This document shows, piece after piece, positions 15,480 through 24,711 of a DNA stretch of 35,751 bases (within the stretch, counting starts at the first letter, position 1; each line of letters starts with the position of its first letter). The notes under the pieces are model-generated. The model saw nothing but the letters and a program-made list of their open reading frames with translations. It was not told the origin of the DNA and made no database searches. The stretch spans positions 1-35,751 of the forward strand of contig CAMDKL010000052.1 in assembly GCA_945900945.1 (NCBI GenBank), given 5' to 3'. A program made the translations under genes and the position numbers. The DNA comes from Pirellula staleyi DSM 6068 (GTDB lineage: Bacteria > Planctomycetota > Planctomycetia > Pirellulales > Pirellulaceae).

Positions 15480-16757
15480 ATGTTGAAAAATTCCAAACAA
15501 TGGTCGCTCGGATTGGCGACTTGGACGATGATCTTTAGCTGCGTTACCATGACAAACGCTCAGGAACTTACCATTGGATCCAAGGCGCCGAAACTCGACA
15601 TCGAACACTGGGTCAGCAACGGTCATGACAAGTTTAAGCCGGTTACTGAATTCCAAACTGGCAAGGTCTACGTAGTCGAGTTTTGGGCAACTTGGTGTGG
15701 CCCATGCGTGATGAGTATGCCGCATTTGGCAGCCACTCAGGAAAAGTACTTGGAAAAAGGTGTGCAGCTAATCAGTGTTAGCGACGAGGATCTAGAAACC
15801 GTTGAGGGCTTTCTAAAGAAACCTGTCAAGGGTGCTGAAAAGGACGACACTGAAAACACGTATGGAAAGCTAACCAGCGCCTACTGTTTGACAACCGATC
15901 CGGACAAGTCCGTTAACGCAGACTACATGGAAGCTGCTGGCCAGAATGGAATCCCAACCTGTTTTATCGTTGGCAAATCTGGGCAGATCGAGTGGATCGG
16001 GCACCCAATGAGTATGGATGATCCGCTCGAGAAAGTTGTCGAAGGCAAATGGGATCGAGATGCCTATCTAAAGGAATTTCGAAAGGAGCAAAAGCGTGAA
16101 CTTTTATTCGCAAAAGTAAGTCGACCCATGCGATCCGGAAACCTCCAAGCAGCTCTCAAGGTGCTTGCTCAGGCCAGGGAAGAAGCGGATGGCGATGCCG
16201 ATACAATTGCCGTGATTGAAGACTTAGAGTTTCGAGTCAACGCGTCTTCGGCCATGAATAAGCTGCAAGGCGGCGATATTGACGATGCTCTTGCAGAAAT
16301 CGATGCGATCTCCAAGACTGCCAAACCAGAACAAAAGCAAATGCTTCTGATTGCCTCGTGCAAGGCGCTAGTCGGCATCGTTGTCAAGTCAGGAGAAAGA
16401 GATAGTCAAGCAGCCAAAACACTTTCGGATATCACCGAAAGTAAGGAAACCGACGCAAGCACTTTGAACGAACTCGCCTGGAGCGTTTACGAGGCCGCAA
16501 GCGAGAACGACCAGTTTTCGAAGCCGCTCATTGCCGCTGCAACGGTTGCAGCCGAGAAAGCGGTCGCTAAAGAGCCGGACAACGGTCCGATCCTCGATAC
16601 CTTGGCTCATTTGACTTACTTGGCCGGAAACCTTGATCGTGCAATTGAATTGCAGACCAAAGCGATTAAATCCGCACCCGATCAACTCAAGGAAGACATG
16701 CAAGCGTTTTTGGACGAGCTGAAAAAGGAAAAAGCTAGCGCCTTAATTAAGAAATGA
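15480..16757 (+). CDS. Exported thioredoxin-fold protein (TlpA/ResA-like) with C-terminal helical repeats
   Basis: This 425-residue protein begins with a signal peptide (about 1-28, ending TNAQ). The thioredoxin-like domain (about 29-200) has the redox site as C73 and C76 in FWATWCGPC, and the cis-proline region NGIPTCFIVG. The rest (about 205-420) is alpha-helical, and ILDTLAHLTYLAGNLDRAIE plus the following KAIKSAP resemble a TPR unit. TlpA-like proteins reduce or isomerise disulfides in the periplasm, often for cytochrome maturation. An extra cysteine (T-C-F) sits beside the proline of the cis-Pro loop. The neighbouring fusion protein has a cytochrome c domain, a plausible client, but the genes are convergent (41-base gap) and this link is speculative. 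Start ATG 15480; the Shine-Dalgarno is weak. Confidence 0.9.
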   Translation: MLKNSKQWSLGLATWTMIFSCVTMTNAQELTIGSKAPKLDIEHWVSNGHDKFKPVTEFQTGKVYVVEFWATWCGPCVMSMPHLAATQEKYLEKGVQLISVSDEDLETVEGFLKKPVKGAEKDDTENTYGKLTSAYCLTTDPDKSVNADYMEAAGQNGIPTCFIVGKSGQIEWIGHPMSMDDPLEKVVEGKWDRDAYLKEFRKEQKRELLFAKVSRPMRSGNLQAALKVLAQAREEADGDADTIAVIEDLEFRVNASSAMNKLQGGDIDDALAEIDAISKTAKPEQKQMLLIASCKALVGIVVKSGERDSQAAKTLSDITESKETDASTLNELAWSVYEAASENDQFSKPLIAAATVAAEKAVAKEPDNGPILDTLAHLTYLAGNLDRAIELQTKAIKSAPDQLKEDMQAFLDELKKEKASALIKK

Positions 16758-16797
16758 TCCGTCACCAGTTGAGGGCAAGCCTTCAACTCAGGAAAGA

Positions 16798-19700
16798 CTA
16801 CTTGGATTTCCGAATAAAAGTAACGACGCTTGCCATGTCTTCCGGCGTCAATACTTTTTCAAACCCTTCCGGCATAAGGGACTTTTCTGACTCGCGCATC
16901 TCGTCGATCGATGCGCGCGTCATGCTGATTAGCGATCCCTGATCGTTTACAATCTCGATCCTATCTTCGTTTTCTCGAACTTTAAGTCCCACGAGCGTGC
17001 TTCCGTCGATCGACAGGATGCTTATCCTCCGGTACTTGGCTTCCACCGATCGGTTCGGATCCAAGATCGCCGACAACCAAGCTTCGTTTTTCCAAATAGA
17101 CAACGCTTGAAGATTGGGCCCCACCGACGGTAAAACACCATTCACATCTACTCGATCCTGATGGCACTGAGCACAATGCTGTTTGTACAGCAATTCGCCG
17201 CGAGCAACATTGGTAGAGGATGCTGGCCACTTGCCGGCGTAATCGCTTACTATTGCCAGCCGATCCGTACCCGGCGGCGGACCAAAAATCTTTTCAACCA
17301 ACCCTCTCAACTCGACACTTTTGCTAGCCCTCAACTGTTCGATTTGCGCCGATTGAAAAGCGTCGACGCCAATCGCGCCGGCGGCAACTTTTTCCAGTAA
17401 TGCAGTCGCATTCTCCTCTCGAGAAATGCTTTCAGCGATAATGCCAGACCGAGTGGGCACGGAATAGTTTTCCCAGCCCGCTAGAACTTTCGTACCGGCT
17501 GGTTTCCCCAACGAAACCAGTCCCTTGACTAACGCCAGACTGAAGTTGCTATCCTGACAATTATCGAGAACGCCTACCAGAAAATCAATACTCTTGGAAT
17601 CGTTGCCGCTGGTCTTTGAAACCACCAGATCGAGAGCCGATCGCCGAGTGGTCAAGTCGCTTTGGTTGTCTCGAATGGCGACTTGGGCGTCGCTTTGCAA
17701 ACGGTCGAGGCTCGCATCATCTAACTGGTGTGACTTGTTGGTGTCGAGAGCAAATTGCCTTCCTAAAGCATAGTGCCACGCTGGGCGAACCGGAGCCCCG
17801 TGGACGATTCGTTCGCGAAGTTGCTGTTGTAATGCCGGAGTGGCTCTGGGAATCAATTGATCCAGCATTGCATTCGCACGAGCATTGGCATTGGCTAACA
17901 AAGTTTCAATCGTTGGGTCGATTCCGTGATTCGGCAAAAAAGCAATGGCTTGGTCAATCCATGGATCACCCGCATGATGAGCGAGCAGAGCAGCAGTTTC
18001 GGCGAACGCTGGCTCCTCACACAAGACAAGTGCAGCAATCAGTTGCAGCCCCAATGCGGCCGATTGACGAGCAGCTTCGGATCTCGAAACAACAACTGCA
18101 AGTTGACGTAACTCTCCATGGATTAGCTTTTGTTTTGCCATGGATTCGATTGCCCACCTAATGACTCGGTGATCGCTATCCTTGCACGCGGCAGTCCAAT
18201 CGGCTTCGGTACACCGCTGCATCGCATTCAAAGTCGCCATCGCGCGGAGTCGAACAATCGGCTGATCGGATTGCATAAGCATTCTTCGAAGCCTGTCTGG
18301 GATCGTTGTAGACAACAAACTGTGTCGCCAAATCAACTGCTGTCTAGCCACATCGGAAACAGCAGAGCTCGGACTTTGAAGCGCTGCTAATAGTTGGTCG
18401 TCGGTTGCTTTGGTCCAATCGAATTTCGCATAGGGCGTGAAATCAGACCGGTACGCTCGATAGATTCGTCCAAGGTTTTCTCCAGCCCGAACATCGATTC
18501 TTCGCTGCCAGTCGTCCGGAATCCACTCGGGGTGTTCAATGACGCGGCGATACATGTCCGCAATCCATAGAGTGCCGTCGATTCCGTTCTCGATGCGGAC
18601 GGGCCGGAACCATGGATCATTGCTCCGTAGCCATTCGCTCTGTTTATCCTCATCGAAACGCGTTCCGACGTACGTTGCGCCTTTGGCTTCCACTCGCACG
18701 CGTGAAACTAGATTATGAACACTCTCACATACCATCGCGCAACCTTGCATGTCGGGCGTTGCACCCGGACTACGACAGAATATCGAACTGCATGCGGAGG
18801 TAAACCGATTCGCAGTAAACAAGTCATTGAATCGATCTGCGTCGCGACTGATGGGATAAACGGGTGGCGACGTCGGCGGTTGAATCAGGTGCTGTGAAAG
18901 CGATCGAATATTCGAACCGGCTGCACTTACCCAATTCCGATCATAAACATAGTGAAAGATCGGATGACTGTTGTCATTTCCAAACCAATTCCCCCATTCA
19001 TCACAGCCACGAATATACTGAGTAGTGCCTGTCTCGACACCTACAATTCCATGATCGACATCCAGGCTCAGATCGCACCCGCTCACGTTGATCCTTCTGC
19101 CGGTGGCGACTTCTAGTATCTCTTTAACCTGTGAGCCTGTACCTATATGGAGACGATGGTCGAGACCGTAGGTAAAGCCGTTGACACGGTGCTGTTGATT
19201 GGCCAGGGGAAAGCCGCTCAACAAGTCGCGTCGTTCATCGGCCAGTCCATCATGATCTGTATCGCGAGTAAAGAAAACGTCGGGTGCACAAGCGACCACG
19301 ATTCCATCGCGCCACGGGTAAACGCCGACAGGGAAGGAAAGGTTATCCAAGAAAATTGTACTTGAATCTATTTTGCCATCGCCATCGGTATCGAGTAGCC
19401 GTTTGATGCATCCGGTTTTTGGACCTCCGGATGGATAGTCCCCCATCTCCACAACCCAGACGGTACCGTCGGCACCGAAGGCGATATTGACTGGGTCCTC
19501 AACCAACGGTTCGGCTGCAACCAACTCGACTTTCCAACCCTTGGGCATCTGAATGCTTTGCAAAGAGTCTGTTGAAGAAAGTGGCTGATCCAGTAGACGC
19601 TTTGAGTTGGCCATCTCCAAAACTCGGGTGACGATCAGATCCTCGGTACCAGAAACCCATCGCCCAGGTTGGTTGTAGTACAACATCGACGCGTCTACCT

Positions 19701-20979
19701 CATAGCCACCCTCATTCCGCACACGTTCGGAAGCAATGTACGCAAAGACATCGTCCGTATAAGCCGCTACCCAAACGTTTGGAAATTGACTTAGCTCCTT
19801 CTCAAGCCGAATTTGGTAGTCGACGACGACTTCGCCCCCCATAAATACCCAAGCGAGAGAGTCGCCAAAACTCCACAAGTGAATGGGGGCTGGGTACGTT
19901 TCTGGCAACCTATTTTTTTGCTTAAGGATCGCAAGCATAGCCTCTGCGAAGTTGCGTTCCACAAACGACTTGCTCTGGGACATTTCCTTTAATCGCTCTC
20001 GCGAAGGCCTTTCAGGGGCAATAGCCAATAGCTGAAAGGTCTGTGATTTGGGAGGCGGTAAATCTTGAAGCGGGCCAGCGCAAACCGACTGAACGGATTT
20101 CGCCATCTCCTGGGCATGCTTTTTCGCATGCTCGACCTTGCCGCGTGGGTTAGGGTTCGCGTCTGCTCCACATCCAATGATTGGCAACGCAATCGCCTCG
20201 GGGGCATTGCTACTGCGTAAGGCTTCTTCTAACAGACTTGCCGACATGCCAGCCCAGTCTGCGCTGATCTTGTTCAGTTCGGGAGCAATCGACGTGCAGT
20301 GGCACGCATATTGATAGGCGACGGCAATAGTGGATCCGTCGAGCCTTTTGGCATGGATTACTCTTACGGTTCGATCGACGGGACCATCGTCAACCGTTCC
20401 GAATCCAGTCCAGATATTGTTCTTAAGCAACCTACGATTGATGGCAAATTCGGCTCGCCCGGTTCCGAATCCGACAGTCGCAATTTGCATTTGCTCGATC
20501 GATTCACCTACAATTTTCACGATTCCATTGACCGTCTTGCGGCTAGTACTCGACATGTACTGTATCTCTTCAGCGCCCAGCGGTGTCGAATACAGGTTGG
20601 GTAGGACGTCGTCGAGCTGAGGGGCTGTATGCGAATGAGTTGTGCACAAAACAACTTGTTTACGTTCAAGCGAAAATCGTTCCCGCAACTGCGTGTGGAT
20701 TTGATCGGTGAGCGAAGCCGATAGGCCGATGGCATCTAGCGAAACAATAACGAGAGGCGGTTGTTCGCCATGCTTGAGTGACATTGCACGTGCGAAGAGG
20801 CGATCATCGATCTCAGCGGTTGATTGAGTTCGTGAACCATAACCACTGAGGCGAACTGGCACATCCGGAGTGATATCGGTCTTGGCAGCTCCGACTTTCC
20901 ATTCGCTCTTTATTGATTGAGCCGACAGAGATCCGGGGGCAACGAGGAACAGGCACAGCAGTGCAATCAGGATTTTCAT
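16798..20979 (-). CDS. Exported neutral-ceramidase-like / membrane-bound dehydrogenase / HEAT / cytochrome c fusion protein
   Basis: This is a 1393-residue multidomain protein. A signal peptide (1-21, ending SLSAQ) is followed by a neutral/alkaline ceramidase-like domain (about 25-440) with AAKTDITPD and the zinc-site-like TTHSHTAPQ (H115, H117). A beta-propeller of the PVC-type dehydrogenase family follows (about 475-860; GWKVELVAAEPLVEDPVNIA, LLDTDGDGKIDSSTIF). A helical HEAT-like stretch (about 870-1150) precedes a cytochrome c domain with C1269-x-x-C1272-H1273 (HCAQCHQ) that ends near VVTFIRKSK. Such large secreted oxidoreductases are typical of Planctomycetota, with poorly known substrates. 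The ceramidase-like module fused at the front is the notable part: it suggests hydrolysis of an amide or sugar substrate before oxidation. The ATG at 20979 is preferred over the GTG at 20982 directly before it. Confidence 0.9.
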   Translation of the reverse strand: MKILIALLCLFLVAPGSLSAQSIKSEWKVGAAKTDITPDVPVRLSGYGSRTQSTAEIDDRLFARAMSLKHGEQPPLVIVSLDAIGLSASLTDQIHTQLRERFSLERKQVVLCTTHSHTAPQLDDVLPNLYSTPLGAEEIQYMSSTSRKTVNGIVKIVGESIEQMQIATVGFGTGRAEFAINRRLLKNNIWTGFGTVDDGPVDRTVRVIHAKRLDGSTIAVAYQYACHCTSIAPELNKISADWAGMSASLLEEALRSSNAPEAIALPIIGCGADANPNPRGKVEHAKKHAQEMAKSVQSVCAGPLQDLPPPKSQTFQLLAIAPERPSRERLKEMSQSKSFVERNFAEAMLAILKQKNRLPETYPAPIHLWSFGDSLAWVFMGGEVVVDYQIRLEKELSQFPNVWVAAYTDDVFAYIASERVRNEGGYEVDASMLYYNQPGRWVSGTEDLIVTRVLEMANSKRLLDQPLSSTDSLQSIQMPKGWKVELVAAEPLVEDPVNIAFGADGTVWVVEMGDYPSGGPKTGCIKRLLDTDGDGKIDSSTIFLDNLSFPVGVYPWRDGIVVACAPDVFFTRDTDHDGLADERRDLLSGFPLANQQHRVNGFTYGLDHRLHIGTGSQVKEILEVATGRRINVSGCDLSLDVDHGIVGVETGTTQYIRGCDEWGNWFGNDNSHPIFHYVYDRNWVSAAGSNIRSLSQHLIQPPTSPPVYPISRDADRFNDLFTANRFTSACSSIFCRSPGATPDMQGCAMVCESVHNLVSRVRVEAKGATYVGTRFDEDKQSEWLRSNDPWFRPVRIENGIDGTLWIADMYRRVIEHPEWIPDDWQRRIDVRAGENLGRIYRAYRSDFTPYAKFDWTKATDDQLLAALQSPSSAVSDVARQQLIWRHSLLSTTIPDRLRRMLMQSDQPIVRLRAMATLNAMQRCTEADWTAACKDSDHRVIRWAIESMAKQKLIHGELRQLAVVVSRSEAARQSAALGLQLIAALVLCEEPAFAETAALLAHHAGDPWIDQAIAFLPNHGIDPTIETLLANANARANAMLDQLIPRATPALQQQLRERIVHGAPVRPAWHYALGRQFALDTNKSHQLDDASLDRLQSDAQVAIRDNQSDLTTRRSALDLVVSKTSGNDSKSIDFLVGVLDNCQDSNFSLALVKGLVSLGKPAGTKVLAGWENYSVPTRSGIIAESISREENATALLEKVAAGAIGVDAFQSAQIEQLRASKSVELRGLVEKIFGPPPGTDRLAIVSDYAGKWPASSTNVARGELLYKQHCAQCHQDRVDVNGVLPSVGPNLQALSIWKNEAWLSAILDPNRSVEAKYRRISILSIDGSTLVGLKVRENEDRIEIVNDQGSLISMTRASIDEMRESEKSLMPEGFEKVLTPEDMASVVTFIRKSK

Positions 20980-21071
20980 CACAGGTTCTTTCAGAAGTTG
21001 CTAATGAAGTTGCGTCGCATTGATTATATCGAAACCACCGCGCGACGTACTGGGGTTCAGCGATCTTCCTG

Positions 21072-21095
21072 CAACCTGTTTAACCCGCGCAGCGG
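21072..21095 (+). repeat. Left copy of a TGTTTAACCCG repeat flanking the toroid-repeat gene
   Basis: The bases begin CCTGTTTAACCCGCGCAGCG and resemble the segment at 22346-22369 in the same orientation (CTTGTTTAACCCGGGTCGCG). The shared part is TTGTTTAACCCG/CTGTTTAACCCG plus GCGGC. Confidence 0.5.
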
Positions 21096-21133
21096 CGAGC
21101 TAGGCCAACAAGTCATCCAATTGTCAGACATAC

Positions 21134-22216
21134 CTAACGTTGGTAGATCGGCAGGAAATGGTATTTAACGGATAAACTCAGTATTGCCAAAGCGGTGCAG
21201 TAGACTTTACCTGCGTTTTGCTCTTCACCACTGGATGATTGCCACGATCCATTGGAGCCTTGATGTTTGAGCAACTCCGACGTAACCAATATCGATGCCG
21301 ACTCTGCCGTCTCGCCTCCGCGCTGATGCATACCTTGAGCGTAATAGTAAATTCCATACAGAACAAATCGCTCGCCCCACTTGGGCGGATGTTCTTTGAG
21401 CCACTCTGCAGCTCCGACGACCAGCGGCGAATCATATTGGCCGCAAACTTGCATCGCTAAAAGCCCAGCAGCTGACATAGTAAAGGTAGGGCTGTCATTG
21501 TTGGCTTCGTACGAAAAGCCATTCTTGGCATGATTGGGCTGACCATTGGAGTCGACTGGCGAAGTAAACGATCGAACTAGATAAGCGATCGCGTCATCAA
21601 TGGTCGATGACGGGACATCCAAGCCATCATTCTTTGCGCTGCGAAGAGCCATGAGCTGCCAAACCGACACCGACAGGTCGCTATCCGCAGCGTCGGGTGT
21701 ATAACGCCATCCACCTTTGGCAAAACCAGGTTTTTTGACACGCTGACTGCGAATGATCAAGTCGATGGCTTTCTGGCAAGCTTGATGGATCGCATCATCC
21801 GTCCGGTCGTCTCCACCCATCCCAATCATTTCCGTCAGCATGAGGGTGACGATACCATGCCCATACATTCTTGAACCATCGCTTGCTCCAAAATATCCGG
21901 CTTTGTCTTGGCGGTTGGAGCTTAGTATGAATTGAAGGCCCTTTTTTATCACAGCTCCCTCTGCAGTTGGATCTGTGGGTTGATGTCCGACAGACGCAAG
22001 GGCCATGATCGCGAGGGAGGTCATCGCATTTTCATGCCCACGATCTGCGATGGAACCGTTTGCATGTTGCTGTGAAACAAGGAAGACCGCCGCTCGTTTG
22101 ATAGCCGCGTCGATCTCCGATATCACTGATTCCTGGGCAATGGCTTGTCCGGTCGAAATTGACCAGAACCCATAAAGAATCAGTAAGGTCGCTTTGAGAT
22201 GAGTTGATGAAGTCAA
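21134..22216 (-). CDS. Exported prenyltransferase/squalene-oxidase-repeat protein (terpenoid-cyclase-like alpha-toroid)
   Basis: This 360-residue protein has an N-terminal signal peptide (about 1-28, STGQAIAQ). It is built of repeats of the alpha/alpha toroid found in squalene cyclases and prenyltransferase beta subunits: [60 protein letters not shown] and [20 protein letters not shown]. The catalytic DxDD of true cyclases is not seen. Similar exported proteins are abundant in Planctomycetota and their role is unknown, so no enzyme activity is claimed. The start appears to be TTG at 22216: no in-frame ATG lies upstream, and the next internal Met falls after the signal peptide; there is no Shine-Dalgarno. 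Direct repeats flank the gene (see 21072 and 22346). Confidence 0.8.
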   Translation of the reverse strand: MTSSTHLKATLLILYGFWSISTGQAIAQESVISEIDAAIKRAAVFLVSQQHANGSIADRGHENAMTSLAIMALASVGHQPTDPTAEGAVIKKGLQFILSSNRQDKAGYFGASDGSRMYGHGIVTLMLTEMIGMGGDDRTDDAIHQACQKAIDLIIRSQRVKKPGFAKGGWRYTPDAADSDLSVSVWQLMALRSAKNDGLDVPSSTIDDAIAYLVRSFTSPVDSNGQPNHAKNGFSYEANNDSPTFTMSAAGLLAMQVCGQYDSPLVVGAAEWLKEHPPKWGERFVLYGIYYYAQGMHQRGGETAESASILVTSELLKHQGSNGSWQSSSGEEQNAGKVYCTALAILSLSVKYHFLPIYQR

Positions 22217-22345
22217 TTTTTTAAAACGGATTCTGAAATGAGTACGTGGAGTAAAACGTAAAATATCTTAGCGAAATACTGAAATGTTTGGGGGGAGTCC
22301 GCGATCGGTTGCCAATCGCTCCGATCGGTTAAACATGCTTCAAGC

Positions 22346-22369
22346 CATACGACTTGTTTAACCCGGGTC
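22346..22369 (+). repeat. Right copy of the TGTTTAACCCG repeat
   Basis: This copy matches the 21072 segment and lies downstream of the glutathione peroxidase gene. It is followed by a GCGGCATGCCACGCC stretch and then, at about 22396-22417, GAGAGACCTGACCCCTTTTT. I associate such GACCTGACCCCTTTTT-like ends with small repeat families in these genomes. Confidence 0.45.
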
Positions 22370-22414
22370 GCGGCATGCCACGCCTGGGACAAATCAGAGA
22401 GACCTGACCCCTTT

Positions 22415-22912
22415 TTACGCCAGTGCTTTCTCAATGGCTCCCGCTAAACTCTTGGGTGAGGTCGCTGAGGAAAAACGACCTATCACCACTCCATCACGTC
22501 CGACAAGGAATTTGGTGAAATTCCATTTAATGCTCTCGCTGCCAAGGAACCCCTTGGCGTTCGATTTCAAGAAAACGTAGAGCGGATGTGCGTCAATGCC
22601 GTTGACCTCAATCTTGGAAAACATAGGAAACGAAACATGGTATTTGAGGGAGCAGAACTCCTGGATCGATGCGTCGGACTTGGACTCTTGCGATCCAAAT
22701 TGATTGCAGGGAAAGCCCAGTGGTACTAGTCCTCGACTGTGAAACGTTTCGTACAGCGATTGCAGTTGTGCATATTGGCCAGTGAAAACGCACTGGCTAG
22801 CAACATTCACAATCAAAAGCACGGAACCACGAAACTGCTCGAGTTGAATAACCGCTCCATCCATCGTTCGGGCAGAGAGCGCGTATAGCGAAGTTATCGG
22901 TGTTGTGTTCAA
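22415..22912 (-). CDS. Glutathione peroxidase family protein (cysteine type)
   Basis: This 165-residue protein has all landmarks of the GPx/BtuE family. The peroxidatic Cys41 lies in VNVASQCVFTGQY (the usual text is NVASKCGFTxQY, with Sec or Cys), followed by GFPCNQFGSQE and the Trp/Asn motif KWNFTKFLVGRDG. It reduces hydrogen peroxide and lipid peroxides, in bacteria often with thioredoxin as donor. The start is TTG at 22912: its TTGA overlaps the TGA stop of the carotenoid desaturase, which argues for translational coupling. The residues before the conserved LYALSARTMDG fit the family length (about 160). An internal start at M17 would remove part of the conserved first strand. Linkage to a desaturase suggests protection of membrane lipids or pigments from peroxidation; that is inference. 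Confidence 0.9.
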   Translation of the reverse strand: MNTTPITSLYALSARTMDGAVIQLEQFRGSVLLIVNVASQCVFTGQYAQLQSLYETFHSRGLVPLGFPCNQFGSQESKSDASIQEFCSLKYHVSFPMFSKIEVNGIDAHPLYVFLKSNAKGFLGSESIKWNFTKFLVGRDGVVIGRFSSATSPKSLAGAIEKALA

Positions 22913-24441
22913 AGTAGCGACGACTGATGTGCAAGCTCGTGAATGAATTTGGCCGAAAGTCCAATGTCGGGCAGCAGTTGTTTGCAGGCGATTCTCGATG
23001 ACTCATAGATTACCGGAAGTCCGCTGCCAGGGTGGGTCCCTCCGCCAACCAAATAGACGCCGTCTAATTCTTCGAACTTGTTGTGAGGTCGTAAATGGAG
23101 CATTTGCCCCAGGTTGTGGGCCAAGTTAAATGTTGCTCCGCGATAAACAGAGAAATCATCTCTCCATTGGGCGGGAGTAACAATCTGTTCGTATTCGATC
23201 CTGGTCCGCAAATCGCTCAAACCAATCTCTGCAAGTTTCTTGAATGCGGTTTCTCGAAACGCTTGTGTCTGAGCTTCGTCCCAGGGAGTGCTTGGACTCA
23301 AATGCGGAACCGGGACGAGGACGTAAATCGTGCTCTTACCGTCAGGCGCAAGTGACGGATCGGTCACGCACGGGTTTTGAACATAGATGGATGGGTCGTC
23401 GGGCAATACCATTTCCTTTTCGATTTGACGCAGGTTTCTATCGTAGTCTTTGGAAATATGAATCGTGTGGTGCTTTAGGTTTTCGTAGCGGCCTTGGATG
23501 CCCAAGTACATCATAAATGTTGAGCAGGAAAATCGCTTCTTCGCAATCTTTGCATTGGACCAGCGCTTTCTGAATTCATCCGGAACAAGCTGTTGCATCG
23601 CGTGGGCGAAGTCTGCATTGATAACGAACGCATCCGCTTCGTAACGTCCCTTGGTGGTCACTACCGCTGTGACTCGTTTGCCTTGAAACTCAAGACTTTT
23701 AACCGGTTCGTCCGTTCGGATTTCGCATCCCATTTCAGTTGCGACTTCGGCCATTCGTTCGCTGACTTGGCCGCAACCGCCGATCGGATGGAACACTCCG
23801 TATTCGTACTCGAGGAAAGATAGAATCGAGAATAGGCTTGGGCATTTAAATGGCGACATTCCCAGATACTTGGCTTGGAATGAAAATGCGATGACCAATC
23901 TGGGGTCATGAAAATAGCTTTGCAAATCTCTGCCAAGTGACTTCCACGGCTTCAAAAGAGATGCCGCCGCGAGCACCGAGGGACGCAGCAGATCGAGCAT
24001 GCTGTTGAACGGTGATTCCAAAATCGGACGAAATTTCGCCAACTTCACCCGATTATGGTCGAGGTACTTTTTTAACGCCCCGACGTCCTGCGGCGATAAT
24101 TCGGCGATTTGTCGGTCCATCTCTTCGAGATTGTGGGTGCAGTCTAAATGACCACCAGCACCGAATGAAACGCGATACTGTGGATCCAGCCGCTTCATCG
24201 GAATTTCAACGTCGATGTCTCGACCGACCGATTGAAAGATCTCTCGTAGAATACGAGGGTAGAGGTAAAAAGTTGGTCCGGTGTCGAACCGAAAACCGTT
24301 CGCGTAGATACTTGCACATCGTCCGCCAACCTGCGAACGAGACTCCAAAACCGTGACCTCCGCTCCTCCATGAGCGAGTTGCAGCGCCGAAGCCAATCCA
24401 CCAGGTCCGGCACCAATAACCACGACTCGACGCTTCGCCAT
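22909..24441 (-). CDS. Phytoene/diapophytoene desaturase-type FAD carotenoid oxidoreductase
   Basis: This 510-residue protein belongs to the CrtI/CrtN desaturase family. It opens with the FAD motif VVVIGAGPGGLASALQLA (GxGxxG at 10-15), GGRCASIYANGFRFDTGPTF follows as in CrtI, and it ends with DGVYLVGGGTHPGSGLPVIY, the family C-terminal FAD signature. These enzymes introduce double bonds into phytoene or diapophytoene in the membrane, giving pink-orange carotenoids. The ATG at 24441 is used; the frame extends upstream to 24525, but that part lacks conservation and AGGA lies about 12 bases before 24441. No phytoene synthase is visible in the window, so whether the substrate is C40 or C30 is unknown. 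Its stop overlaps the GPx start by four bases. Confidence 0.92.
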   Translation of the reverse strand: MAKRRVVVIGAGPGGLASALQLAHGGAEVTVLESRSQVGGRCASIYANGFRFDTGPTFYLYPRILREIFQSVGRDIDVEIPMKRLDPQYRVSFGAGGHLDCTHNLEEMDRQIAELSPQDVGALKKYLDHNRVKLAKFRPILESPFNSMLDLLRPSVLAAASLLKPWKSLGRDLQSYFHDPRLVIAFSFQAKYLGMSPFKCPSLFSILSFLEYEYGVFHPIGGCGQVSERMAEVATEMGCEIRTDEPVKSLEFQGKRVTAVVTTKGRYEADAFVINADFAHAMQQLVPDEFRKRWSNAKIAKKRFSCSTFMMYLGIQGRYENLKHHTIHISKDYDRNLRQIEKEMVLPDDPSIYVQNPCVTDPSLAPDGKSTIYVLVPVPHLSPSTPWDEAQTQAFRETAFKKLAEIGLSDLRTRIEYEQIVTPAQWRDDFSVYRGATFNLAHNLGQMLHLRPHNKFEELDGVYLVGGGTHPGSGLPVIYESSRIACKQLLPDIGLSAKFIHELAHQSSLL

Positions 24442-24711
24442 GTATGTTCGCAATCCTACGGACTTAAATTCTGGCGGTTTCCAGCCAGTTGATAAATGAA
24501 ACAGGATTTCGATCTGAAATAGCACGACGCGCGAGCTATGGATTCCTGACTTGGAAGTTATAGCAGACCGGCAAGTCGAAGAAGAAAGTTTGAATTGTCA
24601 AAAGTCAACGAAAACCTATCTTGATTGAATCCTCGTTCACGATTCAGATGGATGGGTCGCCAAACATCAGCATTTCGCAATTCAACGAGCGACAAGAACT
24701 GGAATAGCAAT

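Noticed and set aside
22213-22434. 73-codon - strand frame between the GPx gene and the toroid-repeat gene
   Set aside because: It overlaps the end of GPx and repeat-like sequence and has no motif.
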